Shown in pieces: positions 1-5,660 of a stretch of DNA of 5,660 nucleotides. Numbering within the stretch: the first letter of the stretch is position 1; every line of letters begins with the position of its first letter. The position numbers and the translations under genes were made by a program. The notes under the pieces are model-generated. The model was given only the letters and a program-made list of their open reading frames with translations, made no database searches and had not been told where the DNA came from. The stretch is from Thermus kawarayensis JCM 12314 (GTDB lineage Bacteria; Deinococcota; Deinococci; Deinococcales; Thermaceae): the NCBI GenBank assembly GCA_001311545.1, contig BBBL01000116.1, positions 1 through 5,660 on the forward strand. The letters are read 5' to 3'.

Positions 1-353
1 TGGACGCCGACCCCGAGAAGGTGGAGCGCCACCGGGCCAAGGGGCGGCGGGTGCTCTACGGGGACGCCGAGGACCCGGAGCTTTGGGAGCGGCTGGACCT
101 CTCGGGGCTAAAGGCGGTGGTCCTGGCCCTGCCGGACCTCGAGGCCAAGCTCCTGGCCGCCCGCTGGCTCAAGGAGCGGGGGTTTCCCGGCATCCTCGCC
201 GCCACCAGCTTTCATCTGGAAGAGGACCCCGCCCTGGAGGCCGCCGGGGTCAACCTGCTTTTCCACCCCTTCCGGGAAGCCGGGGAGCGCCTGGGGGAAA
301 GGGTGCTGGAGGCGCTGGCTATAATGGGTGAGGTGAGCCATGGCCGGTCATAG
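1..353 (+). CDS. C-terminal fragment of a TrkA-N (RCK) NAD-binding protein, probably cation:proton antiporter (KefB-like) tail
   Basis: The 5' end lies outside the window. From base 3, 116 residues are readable to the TAG at 351-353. They match the second half of a Rossmann-type TrkA-N domain: DADPEKVE follows the acidic end of strand beta-2, then come [13 protein letters not shown] (the 'YGD' step that lies near bound NAD), AVVLALPD, and a helix [12 protein letters not shown]. The GxGxxG nucleotide loop would be upstream. In K+ channels and antiporters this domain senses NAD(H) or another nucleotide and gates ion flow on the cytoplasmic side. The ending [19 protein letters not shown] resembles the tail of antiporters carrying a fused TrkA-N domain more than free TrkA/KtrA, and no TrkA-C domain follows; this choice is inference. 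The last 14 bases overlap the start of yebC, suggesting co-transcription. No frame break is seen. Confidence 0.72.
   Translation, partial: DADPEKVERHRAKGRRVLYGDAEDPELWERLDLSGLKAVVLALPDLEAKLLAARWLKERGFPGILAATSFHLEEDPALEAAGVNLLFHPFREAGERLGERVLEALAIMGEVSHGRS
320..325 (+). promoter_or_regulatory. Possible -10 element (TATAAT) for yebC, inside the end of the upstream gene
   Basis: A perfect TATAAT, rare in such GC-rich coding DNA, ends 14 bases before the yebC ATG. Initiation about 7 bases downstream would give a leader of about 8 bases. No good TTGACA-like -35 is seen 16-18 bases upstream, and there is no TGn extension. It also encodes the end of the antiporter (Ala-Ile-Met), so it could be chance. 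Confidence 0.35.
330..335 (+). promoter_or_regulatory. Ribosome binding site of yebC
   Basis: GAGGTG, complementary to the anti-Shine-Dalgarno end of 16S rRNA, sits 4 bases before the ATG at 340. It supports that start together with the family N-terminus MAGHSKW. Because it lies in the last codons of the upstream gene, translation of the two genes may be coupled. Confidence 0.7.
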
Positions 354-1070
354 CAAGTGGGCACAGATCAAGCGGAAGAAGGCCGCAAACGACCTCAAAC
401 GCGGCAAGATCATCTCCAAGCACCTCCGGGCCATCCAGCCGCGGCCCGGGCCGGGGGAAGCCCCTACCCCGAGGCCAACGTCCAGCTCCGGAACGCCATT
501 GAGGCGGCCAGGGCCGAGGACGTCCCCATGGAAAACATCGAGCGCCTCCTGCAGAAGCTGCAAGGGGGCGGGGAAAGCGGCGAGCAGTACGAGGAAGTGG
601 TCTACGAGCTACGCCCCCGGGGGGGTGGCCGTCTTGGTCTACGCCCTCACCGACAACCGTAACCGCACCGCCGGCGAGGTGCGCCACGTCTTCGGCAAGT
701 ACGGGGGGTCCTTGGGCACCTCGGGGAGCGTGGCCTGGCAGTTTGAGCGAAAGGGCATCCTGGTCTGTGAGAACACCGAGCGGCCCAGGAGGCGGCCATT
801 GAGCTTGGGGCTTTGGACCTCGAGGAGGAGGGGGAAAGCCTCACCGTCTACACCGACCCCGCCGAGGCCTACCGCATGGCCGAGGCCCTCAAGGCCCGGG
901 GCATCCGGGTGGAGGCCGTGGAGGTGGCCCAGCACCCCCAGAACGTGGTGGCCCTAAGCCCCGAGGAGGCCTCCAAGGTGATGCGCCTGGTGGAGGCCCT
1001 GGAGGACCTGGACGACGTGCAGCACGTCTACACCAACCTGGACCCGGCAAGCCTCCAGGTGGAGGCCTAA
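340..1070 (+). CDS. yebC: YebC/PmpR (TACO1) family protein, frameshifted three times as read
   Basis: The start [18 protein letters not shown] and the central [19 protein letters not shown] and [10 protein letters not shown] are hallmarks of the family, which is annotated as a DNA-binding regulator and has more recently been tied to translation of proline-rich stretches. The reading runs in frame 1 to base 438, frame 3 to 608, frame 1 to 780, then frame 3 to the TAA at 1068-1070. Each change fits missing G: CAG(G)CC at 438/439, GAG(GG)CTAC at 608/609 (restoring the conserved YEGYAPGG) and GAG(G)CGGCC at 780/781. Adding four bases gives 244 residues, the normal family length, with the N-terminal helical domain at about 1-80 followed by two alpha/beta domains. 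It is convergent with secA, with 12 bases between the stops. Family assignment is secure. Sequence error is the likely cause of the breaks; a true pseudogene is less likely, since no stop or missense change is seen once the frame is restored. Confidence 0.93.
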
Positions 1071-1082
1071 ACCCCAGGCGGC

Positions 1083-4069
1083 CTACTCCTTCTTGCGCTT
1101 CTTCTCCTCCCGCATCAGGCGGCGGCGCTCCGCCCGGGAGAGCCCGGCTGGGGCGGGGGCGTGGGGCGCTTCCTTTCCACCCCGAAGACCCCGGCCTCTT
1201 CGCGCTTCTCGGGCACGGGGACGAAGGGGGCCTCCCGCACGGGCCGCACGGGCTCGGCCTCCACCTTGAGGCGGAAGAGGAACTTGGCCACCTCGGTCTT
1301 GATGAAGGCCACCATCTCGTTGAAGAGGCGGGTGGCCTCAATCTTGTACTCCTGGAAGGGGTCCTTCTGGCCGTAGCCCCGGAGGAAGATCCCCTGCCTC
1401 AGGACGTCCAGGTTGTGGAGGTGCTCCTTCCAGGCGGAGTCCACCACGTTGAGGATCACAAAGCGCTCCACGGCCCGCATGAGGGGCGGGGAAAGCTCCT
1501 CTTCCCGGGCCTCGTAGGCCTTCAGGGCCGCCTCCACCAGGCGCTCCACCCCCTCCTCGGGCTTCAAGGCCCTAAGCTCCGCAAAGGGGAAGTCCTGGAG
1601 CTGGGGCACGGTGTCCAGAAGGGAGGCCTTGAGGCCTTCCAGGTCCCAGTCCTCGGGATGGAGCTGGGGGTTCAGGAAGTTCTCCGCCAGGGAGGCCACC
1701 GTTTCCTCCACCATCCCCAGGGCGGCCTCCTTCACCTCCTCGTCCTTGCCCAGGAGGATCAGGCGGCGCTGGGCGTAGATGACCTCCCGCTGGCGGGCCA
1801 TCACGTCGTCAAACTGGAGCAGTTGCTTGCGGATGGCGAAGTTCCGGTCCTCCACCCGCTTTTGCGCCCTTTCTATGGAGCGGGTGACCATGGGGTGCTC
1901 AATGGCTCGGAGTCGTCAAAGCCCATGCGGTCCAGCATGGCGATGACCCGGTCGGAGGCGAAGAGGCGCATGAGGTCGTCGTCAAAGGAGACGTAGAAGC
2001 GGCTCCCCCCGGGGTCCCCCTGCCGCCCGGAGCGGCCCCGGAGCTGGTTGTCTATGCGGCGGGACTCGTGCCTTTCCGTGCCCAGGATGAAAAGCCCCCC
2101 CAGGGCCCGCACCCTTTCCTCGTCCTCCTTGCAGGTCTCCCGGATCTCCCGGATCTTCTCCAGGAGCTCCTCTCGGATGCCGAGCTCCTGAGCCAGGCCC
2201 TAGCCTCCTCCTCCTTTCCCGCCACCATCTTCTTGATGAAGAGCTCCACCCTCCACTGGTACCGGTCAAAGCCCTCCTTCTCCAAAAGGGAGGCCGCCAG
2301 GTACTCGGGGTTGCCGCCGAGCTTGATGTCCGTGCCCCGGCCCGCCATGTTGGTGGCGATGGTGACCGTCTTGCTCCGGCCCGCCTGGGCCACGATCTCC
2401 GCCTCCCTGGCGTGGTGCTTGGCGTTTAGGACCTGGTGGGGGATGCCCTGGCGGAGGACGGAGAGGGTGTGCACCGCCCGCTTAAGCCCCTCCCAGGCGG
2501 TCCTGAGGTTCCCCTTCGGCGGGATGAGGGCCTCAAAGGGGGCGAGGTCCTCGTCCTTGAGCTGGGCGGGCCTTTCCAAAAGCTTCCTGAGCCTCTCCCA
2601 CTCCGGGCCCTGCTGCTTCTGGCTCGCCTTCTTGAAGAGCTCCAGGCGCATCTCCAGCCTGGGGAGGTAGAGCCTGGGCTCCTTGAGCATCTGGGAGAGC
2701 CTTTCCGACTTCTCAATGCTGATGGTGCCCACCAGGACGGGCTGGCCCCTCTCGTACTTCTCGGCGATCTCCTCCACCACGGCGTAGAACTTCCCCTTCT
2801 CCGTGCGGTAGACCACGTCGGGGAAGTCCTTGCGGATCATGGGGCGGTTGGTGGGCACCACCACCACGTCCATGCCGTAGATCTCCTGGAACTCCTTCTC
2901 CTCGGTCTTGGCGGTGCCGGTCATGCCCGCCCGTTTCTCGTAGAGGCGGAAGAAGTTCTGGTAGGTGATGGTGGCCAGGGTCTGGTTCTCCCGCTCAATC
3001 CGGACCCCCTCCTTGGCCTCTATGGCTGGTGAAGCCCCTCCCCGTAGCGGCGGCCCGGCATAAGGCGGCCCGTGAACTCGTCCACGATGATGACCTGGCC
3101 GTCCTGGACGATGTAGTCCCGGTCCCGGTGGTAGAGCTCTTTCGCCCGGATGGCCTGGATGAGCATATGGGCGAGCTCCATGTTCTCCGGGCTGAAGAGG
3201 CCCTCAATGCCGAGGAGCCTCTCCGCCTTGGCGATGCTTGGAGGGTGAGGTGGACGGAACGGTTCTTCTCCTCAATGGTGTAGTCCCCCGTGGGCTCCTT
3301 GCGCACCCCGGGCTCGGCGGGCAGGCCCCTTTCCAGCTTCTTGGCGATCTCGGCCATCTTGTAGTAGAGGTCGGTGGCCTTCTCCGCAGGGCCAGAGATG
3401 ATGAGGGGGGTGCGGGCCTCGTCAATGAGGATGGAGTCCACCTCGTCAATGATGGCGTAGTGGAGGGGATAGTCGTGGCGGAGGACGAGCTGGTCGGGGC
3501 TTATGGCCATGTTGTCCCGCAGGTAGTCAAAGCCGAGCTCGGCGTTGGTCACGTAGGTGACGTCGGCGAGGTAGGCCTTGCGCCTCTCCTCCGGGGTGGA
3601 GGCGTGCTGGATGACCCCCACGGTAAGGCCCAGGCCCCGGTAGACGGGCCCCATCCACTCGGCGTCGCGCCGGGCCAGGTAGTCGTTCACCGTGACCACG
3701 TGGACGCCCTTGCCGGTGAGGGCGTTCAAGGCCACGGCCAGGGTGGCCACCAGGGTCTTGCCCTCGCCCGTCTTCATCTCGGCGATCTTGCCTCGTGGAG
3801 AACGGCCCCGCCGATGAGCTGCACGTCAAAGTGGCGCATGCCAGGTAGCGCTTGGCGGACTCCCGGGTGAGGGCGAAGGCCATGGGGAGAAGCTCGTCCA
3901 GGGAGGCCCCCTTTTGGTGCTTCTCCTTAAGCTCCCGGTAGGCGGCGGCCAGGTCCTGGATCTTCTCCACCTCGGCCTCGAGGCGGTTCGTGGGCTCCAC
4001 CACCTGCTTCTGGTAGCGGGCGATCTCCCGTTCGTTGTTGTCAAAGAGCTTCCGTATGAGGCCCAGCAT
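1083..4069 (-). CDS. secA: Protein translocase subunit SecA, frameshifted seven times as read
   Basis: SecA is the ATPase that drives preproteins through SecYEG. Residue numbers below are for the repaired 997-residue protein. Start [16 protein letters not shown] fits the family. NBD1 has Walker A MKTGEGKT (99-106) and Walker [20 protein letters not shown] (from 209). NBD2 carries MTGTA (384), [15 protein letters not shown] (574-588) and [16 protein letters not shown] (672-687). The scaffold and two-helix finger region contains [14 protein letters not shown] (from 882) and [15 protein letters not shown] charged insert of about 75 residues (about 463-540) interrupts NBD2. The tail ends in a basic segment ([19 protein letters not shown]) and has no cysteine zinc motif. 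Frame changes fall near 3841, 3791, 3237, 3026, 2198, 1906 and 1144; one G or C restored at each joins all segments without stops. The true stop is TAG at 1083-1085, beyond the premature TGA at 1115-1117. secA lies 38 bases after tsaD on the same strand. An essential gene with this pattern points to sequence error. Confidence 0.96.
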
Positions 4070-4079
4070 CCTAAGGCCG

Positions 4080-4085
4080 ATTGTA
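4080..4085 (-). promoter_or_regulatory. Possible -10 element (TACAAT) for secA
   Basis: On the minus strand TACAAT lies in the 38-base gap after tsaD, 10 bases before the secA ATG (4067-4069). Transcription starting about 7 bases downstream would leave a leader of only 3-4 bases. No Shine-Dalgarno sequence stands at normal spacing; the only AAGGGG is about 16 bases upstream of the ATG and would not be transcribed from this promoter. No clear -35 is seen. secA may therefore have its own near-leaderless transcript besides read-through from tsaD. Confidence 0.45.
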
Positions 4086-4107
4086 CCCCTTCGGGATGAG
4101 AAAGCCT

Positions 4108-5079
4108 TCAGGCCTCCTCCAGGGGCCAGTAGGCCGTGGCCCCCAAGGAGAGGGGGCTCGGGGGAAAACCCCTCCGGTAGCGCCGCCAGGCGGCCAGGGC
4201 GATCATGGCCCCGTTGTCCTGGGAAAGCCCCTTGGGAGGGAAGTAGACCCTTAGGCCCGCCTCCTTAAAGCGCTCCTGCAGCGCCCGGTTGGCCGCCACC
4301 CCCCCGGCCACCAGGAGCGTCCTGTGCCCCGTGTCCGCGGCCGCTCTCAAGACCACCTCGGCCAGGTGGGCGATGGCCGCCTCCTGGAAGCCCCTGGCGA
4401 GGGCGGCCTTGGGGAGGCCCTTCTCCACCAGGTGGAGGGCCTTGGTCTTGAGCCCGGAGAAGCTGAAGTCGTACCCCTCCTGGCCCCTCAGGGGCACGGG
4501 GAAGGGAATGGCCTCCTCCGCCTCCTCGGCCAGGCGCTCCACCTCGGGCCCCCCGGGGAAGCCGAGGCCCAAGAGCCTCGCCACCTTGTCAAAGGCCTCC
4601 CCGGCGGCGTCGTCCCGGGTGGCCCCGAGGAGGCGGTACCGGCCCAGGTCCAAGACCTCGTAGAGGTGGGTGTGCCCCCCCGAGGCCACCAGGGCCAGGA
4701 AGGGGGGCTCCAGGTCCTCGGGCCAGGCGGCGGCGATGTGGCCCTCGAGGTGGTGGATGGCGTAGAAGGGCCTTTCCAGGGCGAAGGCCATCCCCTTGGC
4801 GTAGGTGTAGCCCACGAGGAGGGCCCCGATGAGCCCGGGCCCCCGGGTGGCGGCGATGAGGCCGAGGTCCTTAGGCCGGAGGCCCGCCCCGGCCAAGGCC
4901 CTTTCCACCAGGAGGGGGAGAGCCTTTAGGTGCTCGCGGCTCGCCAGCTCCGGCACCACCCCGCCAAAGGCCTCGTGCAGGCGCACCTGGCTCGCCACCA
5001 AGTTCACCCGCACCTCGCCGTCTTCCACCAGGCCCACCCCGGTGTCGTCGCAGGAGGTGTCTATGCCCAAGACCCACAC
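4108..5079 (-). CDS. tsaD: tRNA N6-adenosine threonylcarbamoyltransferase TsaD
   Basis: TsaD (formerly Gcp/YgjD) transfers the threonylcarbamoyl group from the adenylate made by TsaC/Sua5 to A37 of ANN-decoding tRNAs, acting with TsaB and TsaE in the cytoplasm. The frame is intact. Visible motifs, numbered from the start at 5079: VLGIDTSCDDT at the N-terminus (ASKHA fold, phosphate loop), VPELASREH, the metal-binding HLEGH (His110 and His114), ALVASGGHTHL, FDKVARLLGLGFPGGP, LVAGGVAANRAL, and SQDNGAMIA with metal ligand Asp288. Length of 323 residues is normal for a bacterial TsaD. I chose the GTG at 5077-5079 because it gives MWVLGIDTS, the usual beginning; a GTG at 5086-5088 would add three residues (MGA) and gives 326. 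The stop is TGA at 4108-4110. secA follows 38 bases later; the vWA gene diverges upstream. There is no frame break, unlike its neighbours. The partners tsaB, tsaC and tsaE are not in view. Confidence 0.96.
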   Translation of the reverse strand: MWVLGIDTSCDDTGVGLVEDGEVRVNLVASQVRLHEAFGGVVPELASREHLKALPLLVERALAGAGLRPKDLGLIAATRGPGLIGALLVGYTYAKGMAFALERPFYAIHHLEGHIAAAWPEDLEPPFLALVASGGHTHLYEVLDLGRYRLLGATRDDAAGEAFDKVARLLGLGFPGGPEVERLAEEAEEAIPFPVPLRGQEGYDFSFSGLKTKALHLVEKGLPKAALARGFQEAAIAHLAEVVLRAAADTGHRTLLVAGGVAANRALQERFKEAGLRVYFPPKGLSQDNGAMIALAAWRRYRRGFPPSPLSLGATAYWPLEEA

Positions 5080-5086
5080 CGCCCCC

Positions 5087-5092
5087 ACTCTA
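5087..5092 (-). promoter_or_regulatory. Possible -10 element (TAGAGT) for leaderless tsaD
   Basis: On the minus strand TAGAGT, a TANNNT match, is followed by 7 bases and then the GTG at 5079. That is the spacing of leaderless promoters in Thermus/Deinococcus, with the start codon at or beside +1. There is no Shine-Dalgarno at useful spacing for either candidate start and no convincing -35. If real, the GTG at 5088 would lie within the -10 region and could not be the start. Confidence 0.4.
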
Positions 5093-5099
5093 GCAGGGG

Positions 5100-5105
5100 T
5101 AGCCT
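5100..5105 (+). promoter_or_regulatory. Possible -10 element (TAGCCT) for the vWA gene
   Basis: TAGCCT fits TANNNT and ends 9 bases before the proposed GTG start at 5115. No -35 is recognised. The hexamer is weak and could be chance; it is listed because the divergent gap is so short that both promoters must lie in or near it. Confidence 0.22.
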
Positions 5106-5110
5106 GAGGG
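5106..5110 (+). promoter_or_regulatory. Possible ribosome binding site of the vWA gene
   Basis: GAGGG lies 4 bases before the GTG at 5115-5117, the only start candidate that reads into the first membrane segment. It is adequate but not a full AGGAGG. Confidence 0.35.
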
Positions 5111-5114
5111 CAGG

Positions 5115-5660
5115 GTGCTCTGGCTCCTCCCCCGGTCCTCCTCCTCGTCTACCTCCTCTACCGGAGGCGCACCCCCAGGAAGAGGCCCTGGGCGGGGGTG
5201 TGGCTTTGGCGGCGGGGACAGGCCCGGCGCTTCCAGCCCAGGCTGGACCTCCGGCTCCTTCTCCTCCTCCTGGGGGCGGGCCTTATGGTCCTGGCCCTGG
5301 AGGACCCCCCCTGGGGCCCTCCCCCCTGGTCCTGGTGGTGGACGCCTCGGCCAGCATGGCCGCCCGGGAAGGAAAGGGCACCCGGCTGGACCTGGCCAAG
5401 GAAAGGCTCCTCCCCCTTCTGGAGAGGGCCCCGGAGGCCCTTTTGGTGCGGGCCGGGGAGAGGCCGGAGGCCTTCGGCCCCGCCCCCGGGGTGGCCTTGA
5501 GGGAAAGGCTTCTCGCCCTGGAGGCCAAGGATCGGAGAGCGGACCTGGAGGCGGCCATCGCCCTGGGAAGGAGGCTCCTCAAGGCCCCGGTGGTGGTGGC
5601 CACGGACGGGCCCGCGCCCTTGGGGGTGGAGGGGTACCTGGGGGTGGGAAGCCCTCAGGA
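5115..5660 (+). CDS. BatA-type membrane-anchored von Willebrand factor A domain protein, 5' part, frameshifted twice
   Basis: No single frame shows this gene. Reading frame 3 from the GTG at 5115, frame 2 from the C run at 5129-5133, and frame 1 from the C run at 5305-5311 gives about 182 residues open to the window end. Each change fits one missing C. The repaired N-terminus has a hydrophobic segment LWLLPPVLLLVYLLY (about 2-16), an Arg-rich cytoplasmic loop, and a second membrane segment LRLLLLLLGAGLMVLAL (about 46-62), the double-membrane layout of BatA N-terminal domains. A vWA domain follows with VLVVDASASM (metal-site Asp77, Ser79, Ser81) and VVVATDG (Asp165). The usual MIDAS threonine position reads Ala (RRADLEAAI, residue 143). 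vWA domains bind partner proteins through a metal ion, and BatA proteins often work with MoxR ATPases, but none is in view. The gene is divergent from tsaD. Fold assignment is good; specific function is unknown. Confidence 0.75.
   Translation, partial: MLWLLPRSSSSSTSSTGGAPPGRGPGRGCGFGGGDRPGASSPGWTSGSFSSSWGRALWSWPWRTPPGALPPGPGGGRLGQHGRPGRKGHPAGPGQGKAPPPSGEGPGGPFGAGRGEAGGLRPRPRGGLEGKASRPGGQGSESGPGGGHRPGKEAPQGPGGGGHGRARALGGGGVPGGGKPSG

Noticed and set aside
1063..1084. Inverted repeat AGGCC...GGCCT around the yebC stop as a terminator
   Set aside because: Only a 5 bp stem with a 12-base loop and no T tract; such short GC repeats are expected by chance here.
889..1341. Minus-strand 150-codon open frame across the yebC/secA junction
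   Set aside because: It is Pro/Arg/Ser-rich and out of frame with both the repaired secA and yebC; its apparent extension past the secA stop is a consequence of frame choice.
1415..1996. Long plus-strand open frame opposite secA (193 codons), and similar ones at 2068-2670, 2436-3032 and 3238-3870
   Set aside because: They lie antisense to secA and have composition typical of shadows of GC-rich codons, without recognisable domains or ribosome binding sites.
438..3842. Programmed ribosomal frameshifting (known for Thermus dnaX) as an explanation for the broken frames
   Set aside because: There are too many sites, in three unrelated genes, needing both +1 and +2 type corrections, and none has a slippery A run, an internal Shine-Dalgarno or a stimulatory structure.
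340..4069. Idea that YebC acts on translation of the nearby SecA because of SecA's PPP motif
   Set aside because: The genes are convergent, not co-transcribed, and proline pairs and triplets are common in this proteome; adjacency is no evidence of a functional link.
4324..4929. Plus-strand 201-codon open frame opposite tsaD
   Set aside because: tsaD is an intact, fully recognisable gene on the other strand; the antisense frame is rich in Gly, Glu and Pro from codon bias and resembles no known family.
1..5660. Mobile elements, CRISPR repeats, tRNA or rRNA genes, or a novel defence or biosynthetic system
   Set aside because: No direct repeats, transposase or integrase motifs, spacer arrays or RNA folds were seen; all sequence is accounted for by five housekeeping-type genes and short gaps.

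Overview
The window looks like ordinary chromosome from a Thermus species. G+C is very high, third codon positions are almost all G or C, and proteins are rich in Arg, Glu, Leu and Pro. Intergenic gaps are tiny. SecA and TsaD read very close to what I remember of the Thermus thermophilus proteins; this is memory, not a search. No mobile element, CRISPR array, RNA gene or defence system is visible, and no stretch over about 40 bases lacks a gene.

Layout: (1) 1-353, plus strand: the C-terminal end of a TrkA-N (NAD-binding) protein, probably the regulatory tail of a cation:proton antiporter. (2) 340-1070, plus: a YebC/PmpR (TACO1) family protein overlapping the end of the first gene. (3) 1083-4069, minus: secA, convergent with yebC across only 12 bp. 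(4) 4108-5079, minus: tsaD, upstream of secA on the same strand. (5) 5115 to the window end, plus: the start of a BatA-type membrane-anchored von Willebrand A protein, divergent from tsaD.

The strongest feature of the raw sequence is frame damage. yebC changes frame three times, secA seven times and the vWA gene twice, while tsaD and the antiporter end are clean. Every break is explained by loss of one (once, two) G or C next to a G/C run, most often 'AGGC' read as 'AGC'. Restoring the missing bases gives a 244-residue YebC and a 997-residue SecA with all family motifs. secA is essential, so sequence or consensus error is far more likely than real gene decay. Any automatic annotation here will be fragmented and will miss the vWA gene almost entirely.

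Functionally these are unrelated housekeeping genes: potassium or proton homeostasis, a translation/transcription factor, protein export, tRNA t6A modification, and a membrane vWA protein. All four visible gene starts have a TANNNT -10-like hexamer 7-14 bases upstream of the start codon, consistent with the leaderless or very short-leader transcription common in Thermus/Deinococcus. I found no convincing new biological system.
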